From: Corbicula japonica
Taxonomy: Eukaryota > Mollusca > Bivalvia > Venerida > Cyrenidae
Length of the DNA: 64,000 nt
Assembly: GCA_038501625.1 (NCBI GenBank)
Contig: JAZAYU010001142.1
Location: forward strand, 1 to 64,000
Direction: 5' to 3'
Part shown: one piece after another, positions 44,621 to 53,568 of the stretch
Position numbering within the stretch: the stretch's first letter is position 1
How the letters are laid out: every line of letters starts with the position of its first letter
Position numbers and translations under genes: made by a program
The notes under the pieces: generated by a model
What the model was told of the DNA's origin: nothing
The model's database searches: none
Seen by the model: the letters and a program-made list of their open reading frames with translations, nothing else

Positions 44621-45344
44621 GAGTTCATCTGAAAACCCATCTAGTTCTGTCATATGTGTCACCGTATCACAACTCAGAATTTTAGGTGCTGTCTATTGAT
44701 ACTGTGCTTGCAAACAACTGCTCGCAGGATGTCTGAGGACTGTGACCAGCTTTGTTTCACTGTTGACCATATGACCTATGTAGTATGATATCCTTCACTT
44801 AATTTCGATTGGTCAGTTCCGAGAGAGGCATTGTCTTATTTCATATTATCGTCCAAGAAGTCCAATTATATTCTAATTATATCTTTAGACATATTGTCCT
44901 TCCACCAGGTTTGCTCTCCATGTCACTGCGTCTGCAAACTTGATAACAGTATTTGCCTTGACTTGTTAATTGGACCTTAATTGTTTTGGGGTCGAATATC
45001 TATGTCTCAGAGGTCATAAAGTAAATTGGTCCCCGTCCTTGAGGCGAAAGTTTGTTTCTGGTCCAACTTAATCAAACACAAACTCTTTGCCAAAGATCCA
45101 TCGCTTTTCAATTGTGTTTTGATGGCCGACCCATCAGTACCTCCAGTCCTTTGATTAAGATTATTAACGCAGCTTACAGTAACATCACTACCAGTCTCGA
45201 ATAAAGATATAACCCAACCCAAAGAATAGGATTGTTAGTAAATCTGATATTTTTATAGAAACGCTTACCCCGACTAGAGCAATATAATTATAATTATGTT
45301 CGTGAAACTTGGCCCTGGCTCCAAGATTATAAAACTGAGTATTT
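44621..45344. other. No gene seen
   Basis: A 71-aa minus frame at 45007-45222 has no domain or splice support. The remainder is AT-rich. Confidence 0.4.
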
Positions 45345-45430
45345 AAACCAGTCTAAGATCTCAAACTTCCAATTGGTCAATTTTGAAACTGTGTTCAATT
45401 TGAACCAATCAAATTGCCGAGATACGAGAT
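45345..45430. repeat. Partial palindromic CCAATCA repeat
   Basis: AACCAGTCTAAGATCTCAAA, CTTCCAATTGGTCAATTTTG and GAACCAATCAAATTGCC follow the plan of 21262-21402 but are more diverged. Confidence 0.55.
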
Positions 45431-45552
45431 TTTTCTTTAGTCTTAGCTTTTTATATCACTGGGCCCGGGGTTTTCTTTCTATTTTAGATCTTGTGGCCGT
45501 ACATGTACGTACATATATCGTGCAGCAGAGCACTCTCAAATTATCCTGATTA

Positions 45553-45574
45553 CCCCCCCCCCCCCCCCCCCCCC
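45553..45574. repeat. Poly-C run of 22
   Basis: An uninterrupted C homopolymer. Its exact length may be a sequencing artefact. Confidence 0.95.
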
Positions 45575-45591
45575 GGTAAATATTTTAAATA

Positions 45592-45763
45592 CAGTGAAAA
45601 CCCGCTATTAAGGCCGCCTCTGGGACTGGGCACAAGTGGTCTTAATACTGGTGTGGTCTTAATTTCGGGCAGAAAATAGTGCAAACTGTAAAATGGGACA
45701 TTGAAACAGTGGCCTTATTATTGAGGTGGTCTTTCCAGGTGGTCTTTTATAGGGGTCTTACTG
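45592..45763. mobile_element. Short MITE, CAGTGAAAACCC ends
   Basis: The left end CAGTGAAAACCCGCTATTAA and the right end (reverse complement) CAGTAAGACCCCTATAAAAG pair imperfectly, both reaching a GnCCnCCT block. It resembles 27579-27728. 172 bp, no coding. Confidence 0.6.
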
Positions 45764-46975
45764 TACGATGTTCTGAGCAATTGTGGTGATAATCAGATTA
45801 ATAAACTTTGGAACTCTCGCATTAAAACGCTATTGAGGTCTGACGGAACTATTTTGAAACATGCTCAGTAATGTTAACGTGTTCAAAACTGTCCTTCAAA
45901 CTGAATAGAACTAAAAACGATCTAGTTTATAAGTTCGATCGCGATCGCTCTTAATACCAAGTGTAAACACATACATAGAAACAGATCTCTCTAATTTGTG
46001 TTGTGTAAACACCACCTAAGTTAAAAATTATGTGAGGGCCGCTAGATAGAAACTTCCGTTATGGTTAAAAATGACATCATCGCAAAAGATGACATCAACG
46101 TGAGCACACTAGATTTGTGACGTAGTTCTTGAATACGAATCGCAAATGATCTGAGATTTCGGTGAATAAATTTTATTTGAATTACCAAAGTAACAAATTA
46201 CAAACAAAAATTTCTGTAATAAAATGACAAACAAACTAAAAAGAGAGTGATAAATCCATGAAATACTACAGTAAGAGTGGAAGTGTACAAGTATTTTACC
46301 TTAATTTGTCGAAACAAGTTCCTTATACAAACCGGGTATATTTAAAATATGTTTTACACGGGTACATGCATTACGCCAGCTATGTTAACGAGTTTACGTT
46401 ATTAATTATAAGAATAACATTATTAAGAAAAGGTGTAGCCGCCGACTTGCTGATCCAAAGACCGTAAATGTGTTACATGTAGTGTCGTACTGTTCGATAA
46501 CATGAGGGTTACTTCTCTGAAATGAAAATCTACTGAAAGAAATCTTTTAATACAGAAGCCATCTTCACGGTTCAACAAAAATCTTCATGTTTAGGAAACT
46601 TAAATCATTTGTGATTCAATAGTATCTACGGTATAAAATTAAATTAAATTTTTTGAATGCGTGTTAGGATAGATAGGACCTAGTGTTGTTTAAAAGGATC
46701 GGTGTTAGAAAAGGTGTTCTACCCAAAGTAATCTCATAAGAAACTATAAAAATAGCCTAATATCTCTTGAGTTTTTATCGATTGATCCAAACACACTTTT
46801 AAAGATGCTTTAACTTAAAGTGAGGATTTGTGAATTTAAAAAAAAAATCAAAAATAACGATTCTGTTTTATTCATGTATATCTTGCAATATCTTTCCTTT
46901 TCCGGGATCAGTTATCACACAACTTTATGTTTTTATTGTCTTGTTCGCATAATTTAGTTAAATATATATTTGTTG
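45764..46975. other. No gene seen
   Basis: AT-rich. The 69-aa plus frame 46258-46467 shows no family features. Confidence 0.4.
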
Positions 46976-47855
46976 CGATATGTAGCTACTAGCCAATCAC
47001 AAGCTGAAGTTTAAGAGATTGGTATTCAATCTGAAGCAACTTAACATTAAAAAACACGAGGTCTAAGACCGGTCTCCGATCTAAAGCAACGAACTAATTA
47101 GCTGGAGTTTTGAGACTGATCGCCGACCTGTAATCACAAGCTCGATTACCCAGACTAGGTTCCGATCTGCAGCAACTAACCATTCACAAGCTGAAGTTTC
47201 AATATTGACATTCGATCTGCTGCAACTAATCACAGAGTGGGGTTTCTATACTTGTCTCAGGTCTTCCGCAACTAGCCAATCACAGACTGTAGTTTCTAGA
47301 CTTGTCTCAGATCTGCTGCAACTAACCAATCACAGACTAGAGTTTCTAGACTTGTCTCAGATCTGAAGCAACTAGCCTTACTAACCAATCACAAGCTGAC
47401 GTTTCGATACTGGCCTCCAATCTGAAAGAACTAACCAATGAGAGACTGGAGTTTCGCGACTGGTCTCCGATCTGAAGAAATTAACCAACCACAAGCTGGA
47501 GCAACTGACGAATAAGTGTCTTAAGTTGTGATACCAGTCTTCGCTCTAAAGCTACTAACTAATCACAAGCAGAGGTTTTACGACTTGTCTTAAGTCTGAC
47601 GTAAATAAACAATCACAAGCATGAGTTTTGAAATGATCTGAAGCAATTAACCATTAACAAGTTGAATTTTCCTGAATGGTCGTTGATCTGTAGAAACTAA
47701 CCAATCACAACATGCATATTTGAGACCGGTCACCAACACTAAGCAACCAACCAATCATAAGCTGTAGTTTCAAGATCTTAAGTCTCCGATCTAAAGCTAT
47801 TAACCAATCACAGGCTGGAGTTTCGATACTGGTCTCCGATCTGTGCAATTACGTT
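46976..47855. repeat. Minisatellite of about 50-bp units with CCAATCACAAGCTG
   Basis: The unit is approximately ACTAACCAATCACAAGCTGG, AGTTTCGAGACTGGTCTCCG, ATCTGAAGCA. ACTAnCCAATCACAGACT at 47271 and 47321 gives a 50-base step; other units range to about 60. There are about 16 diverged units. The reverse complement of one unit matches half of the palindromic repeat at 21262 (GGAGACCAGTnT... nTGATTGGT), so the array grew from that dispersed sequence. Confidence 0.85.
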
Positions 47856-47911
47856 GTAGAGTACACCACCGATATTACAAGGTATATAGCAGATAGCACA
47901 GGGTGCCTCGA

Positions 47912-48367
47912 GAAATTCACAGACACTTGTTTAGGGGTCCTGTGCTGGCCCTATATGCCTATAGAGCTATATAGGCCTAAATATAGGCTTACAGGTCTCT
48001 AGATCCAAAAGTGGGCAATTTCAGGAAATAAACAGATGATCTACAGCATGAGATACAACTACAATCACTTAGAACACAAAATATCCCAGTTTGAAAAAAT
48101 ACCCGTACATGCATCACTTAACCAATTGAAGATTCCAATCTTCCCTGTTCACGATAAAAAGTACATTCACAAGACTACATCGATTTCAAAGACGAAAACG
48201 TAACTTACCGAACAAATATTGATCGCCGTTGATAGATTATCCATTTATCTCTCCGATGACACCAGTAACTAAACATAAATCCCCATATTAGCGGAAGAAA
48301 ATTCATTTTTTTATCACCACCCCCCGAACTTTTCACCTTCGTGTTCACGGAATCTGTTCTTTTCCGA
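47912..48367. repeat. Left arm of long inverted repeat (456 bp)
   Basis: Matches the reverse complement of 51587-52045 almost base for base. By eye about 17 differences plus one or two short indels give about 96% identity. The outer end has AT-rich palindromic words (GGCCCTATATGCCTATAGAG, CTATATAGGCCTAAATATAG). The 67-aa minus frame inside (48205-48408) ends at a splice-like GTAAGT. However, the four base differences from the other arm within the shared frame all change the amino acid, so it does not look like a protein under selection. Confidence 0.9.
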
Positions 48368-48542
48368 AAGTAGGATTCTGACACGAACGGAAGCATATCA
48401 CTACTCAAACGTACTGTACACGTAGACTACCGGCAAGGTACGTCTTCTGTGTTTATCGGATCTGCCTCGTGGTTCAGTTGTGTGGTGGTTTCCATTGATT
48501 TTGTATTATTATTGTAGTATTATTTCAGAATTTATTATTCAG

Positions 48543-48998
48543 AATGCCGAGTGCCAGCCAATGTTAATTTTATGCATGCATCTGCTGTGAGTGGCCATAA
48601 TATTGTGCTGACTGGTCAGGGTAGTAGTGGTAAATCTTTCGTGCTTAAATAATTTGCTTATGAAGAAAGATTGCGCAATAAGGTAGTTGCCATGACATGC
48701 AGCACAGGGATAGGTGCTGCACAGTATAAAGATGGGCAAACGTTGCATCGGCGGTGTGGTGTTAGGGATGACGGTATTGAAAAGCATGAGCTGGGTAGGT
48801 CGATATGTAAAGATGAAAGGTACTTACCAGCTAAAATAAGAGTTTAAACGTGATATTTTAATAGTGGATGAATGTTCTATGGTCATTAAAAATGTTTGAA
48901 ACTCTTGATGCGTTATGCAGGGCATAAGAAAAAGTAAAGGCTATTTTGGGTGAATTTAGGTTATATTTTCTGGTGACTTTTACCAGCTAGGCCGTAAT
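48543..48998 (+). pseudogene. PIF1-family helicase, N-terminal half, decayed
   Basis: PIF1-type enzymes are ATP-driven 5'-3' DNA helicases. After an acceptor-like attattcag, the frame reads GHNIVLTGQGSSGKSFVLK, with Walker A (GQGSSGKS, 48614-48637), then a TAA at 48650-48652. The frame continues through VVAMTCSTGIGAAQY and GQTLHRRCG, the conserved STGIAA and TLH blocks. It then shifts to ILIVDECSMV (Walker B, about 48854-48883) and FSGDFYQLG. There are several stops and shifts. The frame is cut at about 48998 by the retroelement copy at 48999-49555. No Rep domain of the Helitron type was seen before it. Confidence 0.8.
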
Positions 48999-49555
48999 TT
49001 GGTGATTAACCCATCTACAGTTGATCATTATGCTTACTTCTTTTGTTGCACGACAGTGGCAGGGGTTTAAGAGTTTATGATGGTTTATGGGGAAATCTTT
49101 TCTTATAAGAACCTAGAAGCTCGATTTGTTTCTTTTATCCCTGTCATCGTGTTCTTGCTGAATTTACTCCAGGAGCTCTGGTCTCGGTAAGATCATTGAG
49201 TACCCGCCCTTTGGCTTTGCAATGCTGTAAGCTTCTTATGTTTTATATGGTTTGTGTGCTTTTGCATGCAACATTGTTGAGCCGATGGGTGGGTTGGAGT
49301 TATTTCACTACTTGTACTTGTTTTGTGATATGAGAACCTGTTGGGGCAAGTGTGAGGTTGGTGCACCCTAGAACCTGGTTTAAACCCTCAGCCACTGACC
49401 GTTCCAAGGTGGTAACCCCTCGGGTTCTCATTTTTGTTAATTGTTTGTGGTGTCTTTTTTGAAACCATGCTCTCTCCCTCTCTCTTCTTCTTGACTGTGT
49501 GGGGAGGCTGTTTTTTCTGAATGTGGCAATTCCTGATAAATTATGCATATTTCAA
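48999..49555 (+). mobile_element. 5'-truncated retroelement inserted in the helicase pseudogene
   Basis: Matches the minus strand of 19208-19797 over its whole length. It starts within the ORF tail (GTGATTAACCCATCTACAG, NPSTVDHYAYF), runs through the stop and the 3' tail, and ends GGCAATTCCTGATAAATTAT plus an A/T-rich stretch. The insertion point follows the helicase motif FSGDFYQL directly. This copy is in the plus orientation, the other full copies are minus. Confidence 0.75.
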
Positions 49556-50615
49556 CTTTTTTAAATCGATTTGGCCCATGAGTCGGACGTTTTTGACGCC
49601 GTTTTATCGATTTCTCTTGTTTCTTACGACGCCAATGCATTTGCGGTGTATTTTTCATCCTTTCTGCTTTTTTTCGCACCTTGTTGTAGGAAACTAATTT
49701 TGTTTTCATCTGTCTTCCTGGACGATTTTTTATACACAGTACACTGAAATTTTCAACTGTACAAACCTCAGAGACAACGATTGTAAATAAATAAACCCTT
49801 TTTCGGTTAATTCTTATCAATGTTTTGTGTAAATCATTGCGTTTTTTATATGAGCTGGTACTTGTAAGTGCCGAAAACCCACGAAAAAGTGCAAGAAAGA
49901 GGTAATTTTGTCACAAGAGTGTTTGTAAATGACTCGAATAAAATTCGCCCTTGAGTCACGATTGTGAATAAGATTTGTGATGTTATTTTCCATATCTTAT
50001 GATACATTTAAGGAATTTAAAGTTAGAAAAGATAGATTAAACTTCTCAAATTTAAGTCTTTTAACTCACAATAATTTCATCCTTCATTTTTGAACAAAAC
50101 TAAGGTGAGAAACACACAACACTAAATCATTTCTCTTTACTAAATAACAAACGATACTTGTTAAAGTTCTATAAACCGCATACTTCCCTTGAATCAGGTG
50201 TTACTTTAAAGAGTATTTAGAGACGCAAGCATATAGTACTCAGAATGAATGAAAATGGCGCCCTTTCATGTTATATGATTCGCCTCAACCAATCGAGGGG
50301 TTTGTTTGACAAATTTGATATAAGAACGCCAATTTTATTGGAAAAATGGATGATCGACTCAAGCGCGAATATGTTTGATTCAAGAGCAAAACGTGGTAAG
50401 TGAATAGTTTCAGTACTTTGATACATTTCGTCCAAGATAAACATACCGTAATATAAACTTAGGTAAATGCCCTTCATTCCGCATATTATAAACGGTGCTA
50501 GCATTATAATGACGACCAAAGGATCACTTTGAACAACTAACCTGTTCGACTCGAGGGCAATGTTTTATATGGTGAAGGGAGGGGGGTGGTAAGTATTGTT
50601 TTGAGTTCCCCAACT
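49556..50615. other. No gene recognised; possible intron of the helicase pseudogene
   Basis: A 127-aa minus frame (49437-49820) is rich in Lys and Arg (KKAERMKNTPQMHWRRKKQE) but overlaps the retroelement tail and has no recognised domain. The stretch ends in an acceptor-like ttttgagttccccaactttag at 50599-50619, directly before helicase sequence resumes. Confidence 0.4.
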
Positions 50616-50619
50616 TTAG

Positions 50620-51503
50620 TCAAGCTGTTCCTCATCATATAAAATTAGAGACAATTTTTAGGCACAATGAGAACGATCTAATCGCTTGTGTTAATAACAT
50701 TGAAAGGGGAACACCAACACAGTCAAAATTTCAATTCATCAAAACGATGGAACGGGAGATTCCACAAAGTGAAGATACAATATACAAGTATCTTTTTTTA
50801 CACGAAATTTTAAAACTAATTTGTTTAATCACGATGAATTAAAAAAGTACCAGGACCTTTGCATGTTTACGATGCTAAAGATGACGGAGACCAATATCAT
50901 TTAAATAATTTTCTGGCTCCACAAGGCTGGGTTTGAAAATAGGTTGTCCTGTTATGCTGGTTGTTAATTTAAGTGATTCAACAAAGGTGAATGGATCAGT
51001 TGGTAAAGTTGTACAACTTAAATATGATGCAGTTTTAATATTCTTTGATTTTTATTCAAGAAAATCGATCCAGCGTCTGGAAAGACATTGCGGAAAAGAT
51101 TGCAGTTTCCACTTACACTGGCATTTGGTATTAGGCCTACTTTTCACAAGTCGCAAGGCCTGACATTGAAGTCCGTAATTGTTGACTGTGAATATGCAAA
51201 TAATCCAGGTCACATTGGTGTCGCTGTTGGACGCGCTGTCACAAAACATCAATTACAAGTAAAAAATTTAAACCACATTTGGTAAAAGAACATTCTGTTA
51301 AAGTTAAAGAATTGTACATTTCTCATTCCTCAAGCATAAACCCGGTCTGCAGTTGTTGTAGACACAAATTTATTTCATCTTCAGTCGAAAATTATCTGTT
51401 TATGCCTTTTGATATTGATACAGAAGTTTGCTGTCCAAACCATTTTCTCTGTTTCTCCTTATTCAAACCGTCGTTCAAAAGTTTCCGCCAATTTAACGTT
51501 TGA
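50620..51503 (+). pseudogene. PIF1-family helicase, C-terminal half, decayed
   Basis: After an acceptor-like AG at 50618-50619 the frame reads AVPHHIKLETIFRHNEN, then FTRNFKTNLFNHDELKK and GPLHVYDAKDDGD, LKIGCPVMLVVNLSD, NGSVGKVV, and finally GIRPTFHKSQGLTLKS with GHIGVAVGRAVTKHQ. These are the C-terminal PIF1 blocks in the right order. Frameshifts lie near 50795 (a run of T), 50932, 51088 and 51270. After the last shift a Cys-rich tail follows (NPVCSCCRHKF, EVCCPNHF) to 51503. It cannot encode a working protein but the motif content is close to complete. Confidence 0.82.
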
Positions 51504-51586
51504 ATGTCAACAGCGTACGTACCAAAATCCTATTTGATATTTGAACACGGCTCTTATGCGTATTCAATCCGTTTCGGCCGAAATCA

Positions 51587-52045
51587 ATCGGAAAAGAACA
51601 GATTCCGCGAACACGAAGGTGAAAAGTTCGGGGGGTGGTGATACAAAAATGGATTTTCTTCCGCTAATATGGGGATTTATGTTTAGTTACTGGTGTCATC
51701 AGAGAGATAAATGGATAATCTATCAACGGCGATCAATATTTGTTCGGTAAGTTACGTTTTTGTCTTTGAAATCGATGTAGTCTTGTAAATGTACTTTTCA
51801 TCGTGAAATGGGAAGATTGGAATCTTCAATTGGTTAAGTTATGTATGAACGGGTATTTTTTTCAAACTGGGATATTTTGTGTTCTTAGTGATTGTAGTTG
51901 TATCTCATGCTGTAGATCATCTGTTTATTTCCTGAAATTGCCCACCTTTGGATCTAGAGACCTGTAAGCCTATATATAGGCCTATATAGCTCTATAGGCA
52001 TATAGGGCCAGCACAGGAACCCTAAACAAGTGTCTGTGGAAATTT
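51587..52045. repeat. Right arm of long inverted repeat (459 bp)
   Basis: Reverse complement of 47912-48367. The inner end is at CGGAAAAGAACAGATTCCG and the outer end near GTGTCTGTGGAAATTT. Beyond both ends the sequences diverge completely. Together with the left arm it encloses 3.2 kb with the helicase pseudogene; the whole unit is 4.13 kb. No target duplication could be seen at the outer ends. Confidence 0.9.
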
Positions 52046-53234
52046 CATCAACTCCTTGCCAAGATGTAGGACACTTTTCTTATGACAACACGAATTAGGC
52101 TCAAATTACTGCAGCTTTTTGTCTCGAAAGAAGCATCAGAATTGAGAAGATATATATAATTCTTGATCTAACTCAGTTGTTGTTTTTTCTTAATAACATA
52201 TTCCCGGTTTGAACTTGCAATTTGATGCAATCTGGTGAGTGAATCTTAAATATCTGTTCACACACACTATTTAAGAACACTAAACCAGACAATTTCAGTG
52301 CCTTGAAATAGCAAACACAAAGTACTAACTGTTCTGAACTTTAAACCGGAGGTTGAACAATAGGATTTTCAAATTACTTAAAATTCTAATATTATTTTGA
52401 CAAATCGCCGCGATACATGTATACTGTGTTACTTAGTATCGATATTATTGTTAGAATATGTGTTCCTGAGCTCTGCTGCAAAGTTCTTAGTGAATCATAT
52501 GTAATAACAGCTTTAAAATCAGCGATATGAGAACATATGTCTTCACTAAAAGTGATCGACAATAAGTATTCTTTCTAAATTTGATCTTTTTGCAAAGTTT
52601 GTTTCCCCTTCTTTGCGAGTAAAATTACTGTTGTGCTATATCTACCTGGCATAATAAGAATTAAGTTATGATTTTTATTCAGTAAAAATTGCCACCCGTT
52701 TCCTACATGATGTATGTTATATTATCCGTACGTATCATGCGCACACTGTGGAACGTAATGCTTAAACAGCCGTGTGTCTTTTGACGGCAGAAAACCAATT
52801 TCGATCAGTTTTCACATTGAAAATTATATCATGAAATTTGATTTTCACAAAATTCGAAAATGATTGATCGTATCAACACCTTTTTGTCACATTATAACAG
52901 TCAGGATTTTTACTGCGTGGGCGCTGTGTTGTCTTTAGGAATTACTGTAACAGGACGAATATATGCGGCAGATTAAATGACAGAATGTTACAAGCGAAGT
53001 TTCACACTTTTGTTTTCCGCCGCTCGACCGTAGAACGACATTCGGCTGTATAAACAACACATGTATGATTTGGTTTATAAGGTAGACTAAAGTTTTCTTA
53101 TTTTTCTGCTTTCATCAGCGAGTGAGTTTCCGCGAAAAAAAACTACAGTGTGCAGGAGAGATAGGTTTTATATTACATGTTTATATAAATTGATTGCAAA
53201 CAACCAGTACTTACACGTGCATACATATTGATTA
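52046..53234. other. No gene seen
   Basis: AT-rich. The last exon of the DZIP3-like gene to the right could lie here, but no acceptor followed by a convincing phase-1 frame was found. Confidence 0.4.
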
Positions 53235-53456
53235 AGGGGTCGCTAACATTGCAAATGACGAAAACTGGCTGAAATTTAAAAAAATGAATTTTGGGGAAAT
53301 ACTTTTAGCCACCTAGATTTCAGTGAAGAAATGTATTTTGCTAAGGATGTACTAATGTATGTAAGCTCAATTTTAGTCTATTTTATGTTCTTATTACCAA
53401 GCACATACTAAAACAAAATAAAACACGTTTGCATGAGAACTCTGAAATTCGTGGAC
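53235..53456 (+). repeat. Dispersed 220-bp repeat, copy 2
   Basis: Same sequence as 40520-40742 with scattered changes (TAGCCACCTAGATTTCAGTG, ACCAAGCACATACTAAAACA, GCATGAGAACTCTGAAATTC). The ends agree within a few bases in the two copies. Confidence 0.8.
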
Positions 53457-53568
53457 TTGTTGTCTTTATGTTTTCGTTTTGTGTTCAGTATCAACTTGAT
53501 AAGCTTTTTCAAAAATATTATCAACACAAGAAAATGAAAGTATTTTTTTACGAAATAGAATTACTTAC

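Noticed and set aside
49437..49820. 127-aa Lys/Arg-rich minus frame
   Set aside because: Half of it is the reverse strand of the retroelement tail at 48999-49555; no domain and no second copy of the unique half.
48543..51503. Helitron identity for the PIF1 helicase
   Set aside because: No Rep/HUH domain was seen and the flanks are long inverted repeats, which Helitrons lack. Not excluded for the ancestral source of the gene.
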